From contig MU260054.1 in the NCBI GenBank assembly GCA_020310875.1, positions 434,001-498,000 on the forward strand: DNA of 64,000 nucleotides, written 5' to 3'. The notes under the pieces are model-generated. The model worked only from the letters and a program-made list of their open reading frames with translations, was not told the DNA's origin and made no database searches. Below, piece by piece: positions 9,684 to 20,050 of this stretch. Position 1 is the stretch's first letter. Each line of letters begins with the position of its first letter. Position numbers and translations under genes: made by a program. This DNA comes from Ceratopteris richardii (lineage: Eukaryota; Streptophyta; Polypodiopsida; Polypodiales; Pteridaceae).

Positions 9684-12600
9684 TCATCGTGGCTCAAGTA
9701 CACAGATGGCTACGTCCATGGTTGCTAAAATTTCCGCCCAGCCATGGGGTTCAAATTCCTCGTCAGGAAAAACTACAGGTGCATAGGCTGGGTCTTGAAT
9801 GGGTCTATGGGTTTCGTTTGCACCTATTTCTCTGGCCTTTTCTCTCTTCTCTTCCTCCACTGCTACTTTGCACATCCATAAGTGAGTGTCTTCATGCATC
9901 CATGAGGATGCAGACCTTATGGAATGCACCGATTCTGTATCATCTTTGGCTCTATGGATGGGATTCCATTGGATAGGAGGGACATCTCTATGAGAATAAT
10001 CCTTGAGATTGACTTTGGTCGTAACACCCAAGTGTTGCAAATACAAGGAGTTGGTTCCCCAATCCTGTACCACTTGCAACTGTCGCATAAATGGTCTTCC
10101 CAAAATCATCTCATAGGCATGATTTTTGCTGAAGTCACATATAGCAAAGCTATGCTCAAACTCAACACCACAAGTGGTGAGAGTTATTCCTTCTAGCAAT
10201 CCTAAGGGTCTCTCAATATGACCATCGGCCATCTGCAATTTCATCCTCGTTGGCCTGAGTGCTGGCTTGCCCCAACGCTTCCATAAAGAGGTGGTGGCAA
10301 TTGCAACTCCTGCACCTGAGTCCAAAATTGCCTTGGTGGTGTACTCCTGGTAGGTGATGGGAAGATAGGTGTTCCCTTCTTCACCTTCACACATATCTCC
10401 TATCTTATCCAAGGGAATTTCTGGCACTGTCCTATGGGATCCTACCCGGGAACGAGGTTTTGCAACTTCAGTTACTCAACTGGCTACATATTTTCGCGCT
10501 TCTGGTCTATCCTTAGGCAGTTCTTCCAAAGTGGAATCGCGCTGCACCTTGGTGTTCTTTACTACCTCCGTGTTCCTTGATATGACTGAGTCATCATTCC
10601 TTACCATGACTGTGGGTGCTCTCATACACGTGGACTTTGCTTCCCATGGGCCTGTGAAGTGGGGTAGCTCTTGTATGGAATTATACTCAAAGTCCAATCT
10701 CTCGTGAGACTGAGCGCTCTCATGTTCCCCGTAAATAGATGGGATGTCTTGTGGGAATTGGTCGTGTGCATCATCCACAAGTTCAAAAGGAGGGGCGACT
10801 TCACTTTCATTATCCCATTTGTCTTCTTGAATCTCTCGTAGGAAGTCTGGTGCAAACCGATTCATAGAAGAAGAAGTGTCTGGCTCTGTAGAATTAGGTG
10901 CATAAGCAACCTGGGAAGGAGGGCTTATTCTATCATTGGCTCTCTCCTCGTTCTCATGGATGGCTGGGGCGCAAGCTTCTTGGGGAGGATTACTTATTCT
11001 ATTACTTTTCCAAACAGGCTCATACGCTCTCGGAGAAGGAATGTAGGCCACCTGTGGGGGTACGTAAGCCTTTGAGGGAGGCTCATGTGCCTTTTGGGGG
11101 GGAAGATAAGCTTCTTGAGGAGGCACGTGGGCTTCCTGAAGAGGCTGGCTTATCCGTTCTCTCGCCCTTTCCTTTCTTTGAGAGGCAGGTTCCTTCTCTG
11201 ATTGTGCAATTAGCCTCTCTATTCTTTCTAGCAGTCCATCAAAATGTAACTGCGTCTTAGCTGAGCTAGAGATGTTAAAGAGGCGGCTAGCTTCAAACAT
11301 GGCTTGAGCCAATTCCACCATCTTAGCACAAATTTTAGTTCGTTCAAGCTCTAGCTCGGCTCTAGGGTAGCACTTTTCATGATCGGTTATGGTTGGCCCT
11401 TCTTGAATTCTGGCCTGATATGCTTTAAGCATCATATTAAGGTCTTCGGGAGTGGGATCTGCTAGGACTGATCCTACTCTAGGGGGTGGTGGGATTTGAT
11501 GAGGCGGTGGGGAAGGTGGTGGGTCGGATGGAGATGGGAGTGGTGGAGGCGGGGTAATGTGAGAGGAAGTTTGAGTTGTGAGTTCGATTATTCTGGCTCT
11601 TGTTTCTCTTACGCTCTCCTCGAGTTCACACATCTTTTTAGCCCATTGTCTTTTCATTCTTTCTCGACTATCTTTCCACGCTCTAGTCCTTTTCTTTGTC
11701 ACGCTCTCGGTTTCACTAGCCTCTGGGCCCTTTTCCTGGCTTGCCTCTTGGTTTTGCTGCAATGCCTGAGCTCTAGTGACTACCTGTACTGGTGCAGTGG
11801 AAGTGACACTTCCTGAGGAATCTACAACCAATCCAATCACATTGATAGGAGTGATTTTTGGAATATTATTGGGGTTCTTTGGGCAATCTCGTAAAAGATG
11901 CTCTTTTCCACAATCTTGGCAAAAGCCTTGGATCGTCACGGACTGATTTTGTGTAGGTGGAGGTAAGGGACAGTCACGAATGAAGTGATCTCCTTGACAT
12001 CGGTAGCATGGACCTCTAGGGAATGGTGGTCGTACCTGCCTAGGTTAAGGCCTAGGGTTGGGGTTTGCATACATGACGTTTGTGTAGTCTGACTCCCAAC
12101 TAGGTTCACTCGGTTCTTCACTATAGTAGGACTCACCATGTTCTGGAGACTGCATGTAGTAAGCCTGGGGACTATCGACATGTGTAGAATCAAAGCTATG
12201 GTCACTTGGATCACTTTCAGAAAGCAAGGATGTTACTGGGACTAAGGCTCTATTCAGGTTCTCTTCTGCAGCAGTATACTTTACCGGGATCACGTTAGCG
12301 GGGTTTGGAGGCTGTTGAGCTAGCACCGGTTGGGGTCTCTGTTGGGCCTGATATGGTTGCTGATAGGGTTGTTGTGGCCTGCCATATGGCTGTGGAGGGT
12401 ACTGGTTCTGGTATCTGCCTTGTTGGTAGGGCTGAGGGTAGGGTTGCCTAGCTGCCTGCTTGTTGTATGGGCAATCTTGTGCGGTGTGATTGGTGTATCG
12501 CCGTTCTATGGTGCAGTATTGGCTACTAGGATTAACTTGGGGTTGAGCCATAATGGGACAGACGTTCGCCATGTGGTCGCCACCACACGTATAGCACCTT

Positions 12601-14120
12601 TTCACAGGGGCAAACCTTGGGATTTGTTTACTAGTTACCCCTAATTTCTGAGCTACTTTCTCTGCGAGTTCCTCAATTGATGTGGATTGTGTGGAAGATT
12701 GACTAGATGCACTATCTGAATCTTTGTAGATTTTGGAAAGCTCTAGTTCTTCCCCTAGGTTATCTTCAATGTCAATGCACATGCGTACACACTCTTCTAT
12801 AGTCCTAGGGTCTTTCAGATACACATAGGATCTCAATTTCGTACTCAGCAATCCATCAAGGAATAGGGCTACTTGTTTGGCAGATGTGGGTAGCTCCGAA
12901 ACAGGACATCTTTCGAGGTATTGCCTAAATCTTCTTCCTGCAAGTCTTACAGTCTCTTGGGGAGTCTGTTTAAAGCTGTGAATCAATGAGGAGGTATTGT
13001 GTCTTATGCCGCTCTTAGAGAATTCTACAATGAAAGCCTCTAGGAGTTGGTCTATGCTCCTGAACTGCCGCTCATCCAATGGCTGAAACCATGTAAGTGC
13101 CGTGTTCCTAAGGGTTAGACCGAAGGCATTGTACTGTGTGAATAAATCCTCCACTTGTTCAGCTCTCAAGACTTACTTGAACTCCGCCACATGATCATAG
13201 GGATCTCCTGTGCCATCAAAGTAATTCTTCATGGACTTAACTAGCTGTGTAGGTCTCAAAGTTCTTGTGTGCTCTCTAGGCCTCGGCAGCGGGAATCCAT
13301 CCACATTCCTTTGGTTCCTGTGAGCTCTAAGCGTCTCAGGTTCTACTCGATTAGTCTCCGTCCTCGTTCTTTCTCTGCCCACTGGATTGGCAAAACTTAC
13401 TTCTGGTCTATCTCTACTTCTGTCTCTTTGCATTCCATGAGCTTGGGATGTTCCAGCCCCAGGGTGACCATAGGATACATTCGATCTTGGTTGAGGGAAA
13501 ATGAATTCACCCTTCCAAGTGTAAGCATGCCTATCATTCTCTGTCACCACAAAGATCCGTTCTGAAGTGTGATCTAAGTAGGTCACTCTACCTGGGCTAT
13601 CCGGATCCTTAAACTCATAGATCATGATACTCCCTATATCAGTTGGATGATTAGATTTATACCTCCAGAAGGCTTCGTCAGTTTCTCGATTGAGGAGCAA
13701 CTCTATGCTCTTGTTGTCTTGGGGTACCCACTCAGGTGTGATAATCCTAGTGAGAACTGATTTACCTCGAGGGGTTCTAGGTTCCGCACCCATGTTCCCT
13801 TCTTCCAAGTCACCTAAGTCCGCTTCTGAGATTACATTCCCAAATTCATCCGTCCTATCTGGGTGACTGGTGACTACGTATATAGTTCCTTCTTTGTCCA
13901 GGTATGCACCGTTTTCAAATTTGACAGCTGGGTGCTCTAGTCCAATGGATTGATCAGGATTTTTAATCTGGACCACGGATCTTCCTAGGCCGTCCTCATA
14001 GATGCTAGCACCTAATTGGTTGGTCCTAAGGTACTCCAACTGTGTTTTGTAAGGGCCTTCCACCCTGTACAAGTAAGGCACTCCTGAACTTCCCGTAGGT
14101 CTGTCCATGCCTTGAGACAT
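9684..14120 (-). pseudogene. Element B Gag-protease ORF with three in-frame stops
   Basis: One reading frame runs from an ATG at 14118-14120 down to 9684 with no frameshift, broken by TAA (13173-13175), TAA (12045-12047) and TGA (10476-10478). Order: a ~280-residue N-terminal extension with an internal duplication, then the Retrotrans_gag capsid domain (TLRNTALTWFQPL, RFRQYLERCPV), and zinc-knuckle-like motifs CYTCGGDHMANVC, CTIERR...HTAQDC, CYRCQGDHFIRDC and CQDCGKEHLLRDC. A 7-residue Pro-rich repeat follows (about 11015-11150), then a retropepsin (LDSGAG near 10321, ILGRPF). Similarity to element A is clear through the zinc motifs and protease and ends at ILATMDVA. The second retropepsin and second ORF seen in A are missing, so the element is truncated. 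Each stop lies where A has a sense codon or in a linker. Confidence 0.8.
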
Positions 14121-16082
14121 CTCTGACTCACTGGTCTCCGAGCTAGGGTAGTACGAGTGGTGGCTCAACTGCTAGGCCCAGGACCTAGCAATTTGGTTAA
14201 CACTAGCCTCTGAAGATCTAAGGCTCTGTCTCTCCCTTACTAGATGTCGTCCTGATCTAAGGTTCATATGCCTATCTCAGTAGCCCAATTCTTTGCCCAG
14301 AGTACAACCTCGTTGCCGATCAATTGGTATCAGTCACTTGATTTTTTTTAGTTATTTCTCGTGTTTAAGGTCTTTTCTGATATTACGTCGTCAGGAATAC
14401 TTGAATGTTCTTCGTGCTTTCAGGTTGATCGTTCCACGTTAGGTTCTTTTCCTTTATGTTATCGACAGTAAAGAGATTAAGTTTTTAGCTTGAACTTGAG
14501 TTTTTAGGTAGTCTTCAACTTGATAACTGCCTATCGTCGCTCTGACTTACTCCTACCTCTCGTCGTCTTAGCTTAGACTATGAATTGACAAAGGGAGTTG
14601 AGAATTTCCAACCTTTTGTTTCCTGCTTGGTTGCCCTTGAGTGCTCAGGAAATGTGTTCCCAAGCTCGCACTTACACTTGCTTAAAACGCCTTTCGATGC
14701 CCTCAATAGATCTGTAAGAGTTCCAAAGTTAGCTTGAAGATTTAAATTCTAAAGACAGAACCACTGTTTTTCATTCCTGTAGCACAAACACAAACTTGTA
14801 TAGTGATTTTCAAGAAAACAATCCTAAGGACCCCTGACTTTGATCCCCCTTGATATGGTCAACTTCAAAATACACTATCTGAAAATCAACGAATTATCTT
14901 TATAAAAAACAGTTGAGGGCGTGTAGTATATGCCACGAGCTTTCCGACAAGCCCAAGAGCTCAAAAAATGGATTTCGTATGGAAAAGTTATGACTGTTCA
15001 GGGTTTAGGGGGTTAAAACACGATTCAAACTGGCTGACAGATCCTAGAGTTTTCTCCCAATTCACAAGTGTAGGAACCTCAAAAATGCTAATGGATTGAC
15101 TATTGTGCCCCAAAATTGCCCCAAATTTTGAAATAAAAAACCCTAATTTTTTTTGGCCGAAAAGCCTGTCAATCGCGATCGACAGGTCTGTCAATCGCGA
15201 TTGACAGAGGTGTCCGTCGGGGCTGTCAGTCGCGATTGACAGTGTCAATCGCGATCGACAGAGTCGATCGTGGCTGTCAATCGCGATCAACAGTATCAAT
15301 CGCGATCGACACGTTTTCCGGATTTTTCGCCGAGATTTCAGTCAATCGGGGTCCTATCAGTCGCGATGGACACGTGGCTACGCGCAAAAGTCAATCAATC
15401 GTGGAATTTCAGTCAATCGCGATCGACGGTGTCAATCGCGATTGACAGAGGTGTCGGTCGTGGCTGTCGATCGCGATCGACAGTATCAATCGCGATTGAC
15501 AAGGTCCTACGTGGCAGTCAGTCGATCGTGGAGATCTGTCGGTCGCGATTGACAGGGTCTGTCGGTCGCGATTGACAGGGTCTGTCGGTCGCGATTGACA
15601 GAGGCTGTCAGTCGCGATTGACAGAAAACCTCGGAATTTTTCTACTGTTTTTAGTGTTTTAGGATGTGCTTCTTGTGCTTGTTCTAGTGGTGCACTTACT
15701 TTTGTGAAAAGCCAAAAATTTCTGTCAGTCGCGATTGACAGAGGCCTGCGACCGCGAGACAGTTTCTTCGAATTTCGTACCTGCGCGCAGCGTGCTGGGG
15801 ATGATGATGATGGCAGTACCTGCAAGAATCACAACAACATGCAAAAACAGTGCAAGCAATATCGCTCTCTCGCTCTCTCTCACAAGTGGAATGGAGGAAA
15901 TGAGGTGGAGATGGTGATATGATCAAAACTGAAAATTTTCGCGATGATGGAGATGGAGGTGGGAGATGGTGATGATGATGATGGTGAAGAAAGTAAAAGA
16001 AAATCGATGAGAGTGAAGAAAATACCTACAACTCCAACGCGTCAACTCTACGTCTTACCATCACACGCTCGTCCTCAAAGCT
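14121..16082 (-). other. Element B 5' leader (untranslated)
   Basis: About 1.96 kb between the primer-binding site and the Gag start, with no coding sequence I can support. It holds the palindrome array (listed separately) in its upstream third and a GATGATGATG/GGAGATGG-rich simple stretch at about 15796-16000. A leader this long before gag is typical of large plant gypsy elements. Confidence 0.6.
15167..15740. repeat. Array of 16 copies of an 18-bp palindrome
   Basis: The consensus TGTCRRTCGCGATYGACA is self-complementary; TGTCAATCGCGATTGACA is a perfect palindrome. Copies start at 15167, 15189, 15224, 15243, 15275, 15294, 15355, 15411, 15430, 15465, 15484, 15537, 15560, 15583, 15606 and 15723. 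Several are spaced 19 bp apart as pairs, with a higher-order period of about 54 bp, and the last group is spaced 23 bp. The core TCGCGA is kept in all; variation is mostly at the flanking R/Y positions and often on one side only. It lies in the transcribed leader of element B, so it would also form RNA hairpins. Confidence 0.9.
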
Positions 16083-16103
16083 CGATCCCCGGCAACGGCG
16101 CCA
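16083..16103 (-). promoter_or_regulatory. Primer-binding site, tRNA-Asp type (element B)
   Basis: The + strand reads CCCCGGCAACGGCGCCA (16087-16103), the 3' end of plant tRNA-Asp(GUC) including CCA. The - strand is therefore complementary to that tRNA, as a minus-strand retroelement needs. The match continues into the T-arm (CGATCCCC). Confidence 0.85.
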
Positions 16104-16757
16104 AAATTTGGTGTAGCTCAATGATGAGTAGCACCTCCTTTAATGTCAATCCGGGAAGACGTGAGGATGGTATGAAGACCTCGAGCAAGTGGCGGCCCAA
16201 GTGCGTGAGTGAGAAGCACACTAGCTTGCACACATATACACACACACGCGCACACAAGGCAAGACAAAGAGTGAGAATCAATGGAGTTCTTAGATTACTT
16301 TCAAAATGCTCTTACAAGTTCGTTTCAATTACAATCTAACCCCAAAAATGAGCTCTCTAGCTCTTTTTATAGTTTTTGGCTAAGTTTTGGCCCTGTCCAG
16401 ACCTAGTGTCCGGCCTAGTAAAAAATTAGGTTCCAGGGCCCATTTGAGGGCTCAAACGATATCTAAAAAATACGAAAATTGGCAGTTAGATACTTCTAAA
16501 GCTCCTCAAGCTCAAGGACTCCTTGGCTTGCACAAAATGGAGCTACAAAAAGATGAAATGATATTTACAATGGCATTTAGTGATGAGAATCACTTTTAAT
16601 GGTTGTAGAGGTTTTGAAAAATTAAGGTTGCCTTAGTGCTAAATCTGCGTGAATGTTCATAAGTGCTTCTTCTTGAAGAAAATTGTTGGCCTACTTGCCA
16701 GATCTTCGTTGACTCCCTTGTCTGCTTGTGCCTTCTCTCCCTTGTCCACTGCTAACA
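16104..16757 (-). repeat. 5' LTR of element B (right edge uncertain)
   Basis: It abuts the tRNA-Asp primer site. On the - strand a TATA box (TATAAAAAG, 16363-16371) sits about 260 bp before the LTR end. The segment 16344-16600 matches 53994-54260 at an offset of 37650, including the TATA region. The outer edge is a guess: a - strand TGTTAGCAGTGG at 16757 resembles the TGTTGGCACTG start of the 54-kb copy. No coding sequence. Confidence 0.55.
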
Positions 16758-17334
16758 GGGGGCTTAGGGCCGAACATTTGACTGACAAGGCAAACTTTCT
16801 TGAGCTCCTCCTGAGTTGACAGAATTGCGGATCTACTGAGGGAGACCAAGGGGGGTTCAGCACTCTCGAAGGCCCCTAGGGCGGCACAAGAATCCCCCTC
16901 CAACAAAGAGGCCAGGTTATCGGTCTCCCCGGGAGGAGGGGCCAGGTTACTTCTCACAAGAGAGGGGGTCGCCGAATCCATGACAAAAGAGGGACACCCC
17001 GAGAATGAGGATCTTTTATTGAAAAATTACTTTTAGAGCTGAAGAAAAAGCTACTATTTAAGCGTTGCAACTTGCCACCCCAAGAGAAATTTCAAAAGAA
17101 AAATCTCACACGGCTTTCAACAAAAACTTCGACGCTGACTCCCTCCAAAAACCCAGCTTAAATCCAATTAATAAAATGTCAGTGACTATCATTCACGAGG
17201 CGGATCAGAGGCGGCGCACGCAGGGGAAAGGCGGAAAGAAAGGACCAGAAAAGAGGGAAACCGCCGATAAGCACCGCGAGAATTAACTTAGTTTAAGTAA
17301 TCCAAAGGACTTCGCCGATGGACAGCAATTGCCC
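16758..17334. other. Unassigned stretch
   Basis: Contains a 96-residue open frame on the - strand (16691-16981) with Ser/Gly/Pro-rich composition and no recognisable motif. I cannot assign anything else to it. Confidence 0.3.
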
Positions 17335-17640
17335 GCCCCCATTTCAGTCGGTCGTGAGCCTAGCCTTAGTCACAATGGACAAATGAGTGCCACGATGGAG
17401 TGAAGCCACTCAGTCGCGATGGACCCAGTTCGCGATGGACAGACGTCGCTCACACACTTATGGGGACTTTCACGCTCCTCAATCAGTCGCCGCCTGTCGA
17501 TCGCGCGCCACCCATCAATCACGATGGATGGAAGCCCTCAGCCAGTCTTGACACACTTGCGATGGACACAAAATTCGGCCAGTCACGCGATGGACGCCGG
17601 GAGTCACGAAGAGCTCGTCAATCGCGAAGTGTGCGCGACT
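17335..17640. repeat. Degenerate relative of the palindrome array
   Basis: Scattered diverged units of the same motif: CAGTCGCGATGGAC at 17411, TTCGCGATGGACAG near 17429, GTCGATCGCGCG near 17495, ATCAATCACGATGGATG near 17514, TTGCGATGGACAC near 17558, GTCACGCGATGGAC near 17582 and GTCAATCGCGAAG near 17617. The right half is usually GATGGAC, as in unit 15355 of the intact array. The palindromic symmetry is partly lost. Confidence 0.6.
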
Positions 17641-17879
17641 AACACACAAAGAATCTCTGGACTTGAATTAGCCTACTCTCCCAGACTTGAATTAAATAAA
17701 GAAAAGTACAAGAGAAGGGGACTAGTGCCCACGGGACCCCCCAAATCCCACAAAGCAGGGGAAGCTTTTACAGAGCTTAGATGACATTACAAAGAAGGTT
17801 AATTACCCTCTCATCACCCTCATGTGGGGCCCACTTGGGTTTAAGCTTGTTATCGATCAAAAGGAGTACTTGATGATGC

Positions 17880-18615
17880 CTAAAGGGGGGGGATTTTTTT
17901 ACAGTTGACAATCCTTTTGCCAAGGAGGAACAGCGATTTCTCAATTGACCACTCCTTGGGGGAGTCACCGAAGTTGAAAGCACAACTTTCCCGCCATATT
18001 TTCCATAGGACCTCCCCTCTGATGGCGTTCCAGAGAGTCGCGGAGCAGCCGATCGCTTCTCCCAGCAGGGCTTGCTGCCAACTGAGACGTTTTTGAAGTC
18101 TAATTCTCTTTCCAACCACCTGCCAGAGTCTGTTGGAGTTGGGGCAGGTAAAGAAGATGTGTGAAACATCTTTGATAGACCGGTAGCAGCGTTTGCACCA
18201 GGGAGGGATCCCACAAATTTTGCTAGCCTTAAGGTTGGTCCAGATTCCATGATGAAGAATTTGCCATAAGAGGACAGACTTTTTGATTTCTATGAGGGGG
18301 TGCCAGATAGCCATGAACTTCATGTCCCACCGAAGCCGCGTCCATGACAGGCACCACTTTTTGTTGAGGTTAACCTGATAGTCGATCGTTTCTTTGATGT
18401 TCGGGATTTTTGATAGGCTATTCCCATTGTGCCATTTGAGACCAAGCGAGCTCGACATGTCGTGTCCCATGAGAAGGCGAACTTTGTGTCGGTCCCAGGC
18501 GAGACATCTGCTTTGCAAAGTGTTCCATTCTTCATGCGAAATGTTGATGCTAGGGTCAATATCCTCAAAGTTGATGCTAGGGAGAGAGTTTTTCTCAAAG
18601 AACCTTCTAACTCAA
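17880..18615 (-). pseudogene. LINE reverse transcriptase C-terminus (zf-RVT domain)
   Basis: About 245 open codons ending at 17880. The sequence LLWQILHHGIWTNLKAS followed by CKRCYRSIKDVSHIFFTC is the plant LINE zf-RVT pattern that follows the reverse transcriptase and RNase H regions (here C-X2-C-X8-H-X4-C). The catalytic RT domain is missing, so this is a 3' fragment. It ends close to the copia 1 insertion, which may have separated it from the rest. A related upstream part of such a protein lies at 55330-55741. Confidence 0.75.
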
Positions 18616-18636
18616 GTTAATGTGACTTAACTTGAG
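18611..18636. repeat. Perfect 10-bp hairpin
   Basis: CTCAAGTTAA, a 6-base loop, then TTAACTTGAG. It stands between the LINE fragment and the copia 1 LTR. The following bases to 18769 carry two imperfect ~57-bp repeats (CTAGTGGACTCTAATGGAAG / GTAGTAGACTCTGGTGAAAG). No function is evident. Confidence 0.5.
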
Positions 18637-18769
18637 CCCATACAGACTTAACTCAAGTGGAGAGTACACCAACCACTAGTGGACTCTAATGGAAGATACT
18701 AAAGTGGTTGAGATCACTTCAACCAGTAGTAGACTCTGGTGAAAGATATTAACGGAATGGTGGAGATTG

Positions 18770-20050
18770 TGTTGGTGAAAGACTTCGGCTCAAGCGCCTA
18801 CTGATGCGGAATTGCTTTCGCCCTGAAGGTGGGTTTCGCGACAAGGCTTGAAATCTGTCAGGCCTGCGGAAATTGCCTCGCCACCATAATAGGATGCTAA
18901 ACTAGAGTGATTCAGAACACCTCTGTAATCAACAGTAGCTCAGCCTAATTAACGTCGCTTTAACTGTGTTATCCTGCGACACAAGTTCCACCGGAACTTT
19001 ACCAGACTGTCACTGGAATGACACCGTAGTCGTACCGGAACTTCACCGAGATAAACTTAGTTCTGTTCGTAATTGCTTCAGATGAACTTATGTGAAGTAA
19101 GGAAGTAGTGTGTGAGCTTCCTTCACCGAATGAACTTCCTTCTGGAAACTTCACAGTTCTGAAGTGCTACTTTTCGGTTAACTTTTGTACTGTGTGTACA
19201 TCTCCAATTTACCGGAAACTGTGATCAGCTTAAAGTAGAGACGTCTAGCTACAAGGTGAGCTATCTCTCATACAAAGCTTTGAACTCTGCTGCGAATTAT
19301 ACTTCGTTGTTCTACCGAAAAAACTTGTTTTCTGAGAAACTGTAACTAACCGGAAATTACTGAAATATGTTTACTGAGTAAACTGTTATTCACTGAGACA
19401 TGCGTTTACAGAGAAGGTACTGAAGCACGTTTAGTAACGAGTCGTGACAGTTAACGATAAACGAAACTTCCTACCGTAACACGAAATAGCTTCAGATTCT
19501 TCACAAGTAAAGATTGCACGCAGACGTCCACATGAACATGTGTTTTCGATTAGAGAAGATGTGTACAAGTAAGCTTGGCCTCTTCTTGCTCAAGTTTACA
19601 GAAACTCTCCTACAGTGAGTGGTTTCTTATTACCATCCCTCTTCAGATGAAAAGACCCGACACTTCAGGCTTGTGTTATTCATCTGTACATACGTGATCT
19701 ATGGCGTCTTTTGAGAACTTCTAAATCTCTCTTCACTCATACGCGATCTATGGCGTCTTCTCTCAGTCTCTCGTTCTCCTCTGTGTATCATCTACGATTC
19801 TCTCTCCGTGTATATCTGCGTCGCGTTCTTCAAATCTTGCTGTATATATATACAATTTCTTTGGCGCTCCTCTGCTCTGTCATTCTTCAATTCGCGTTAT
19901 GCGCGCCTTACGCGCCCGCCGCGGTTAATTGCTCTGTTATGCGAACACCGCGCACTTAACTTCGCATACTGTACACCTGTGCGCTGATTTTCTGGAAGAT
20001 TCTGTTTCTTTCTCGTCTGTTGTGTCAAATTCGTGAGTGTTTCCTTAACA
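18770..20050 (-). repeat. Copia 1 3' LTR
   Basis: 1281 bp, TGTTGG...CCTTAACA on the + strand. It has a TATA-like run TATATATATA (19842-19851). The polyprotein stop codon (20025-20027) lies inside this LTR. Confidence 0.92.

Noticed and set aside
14323..14336. TGGTATCAG on the + strand as a primer-binding site
   Set aside because: It is short, in the wrong orientation for element B, and not next to an LTR end; element B has a clear tRNA-Asp site at 16083-16103.
15167..15740. CRISPR-like appearance of the palindrome array
   Set aside because: Spacers are short and of variable length, units are fully palindromic, there are no cas genes, and the setting is a plant retroelement leader.
16691..16981. 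96-residue Ser/Pro-rich open frame
   Set aside because: No recognisable motif, no start context and no neighbour to support it.
19711..19959. Small open frame in the copia 1 LTR (also at 25328-25537 and 56722-56979)
   Set aside because: Lies in LTR sequence around the TATA region and changes frame and length between copies, so it is not a conserved protein.
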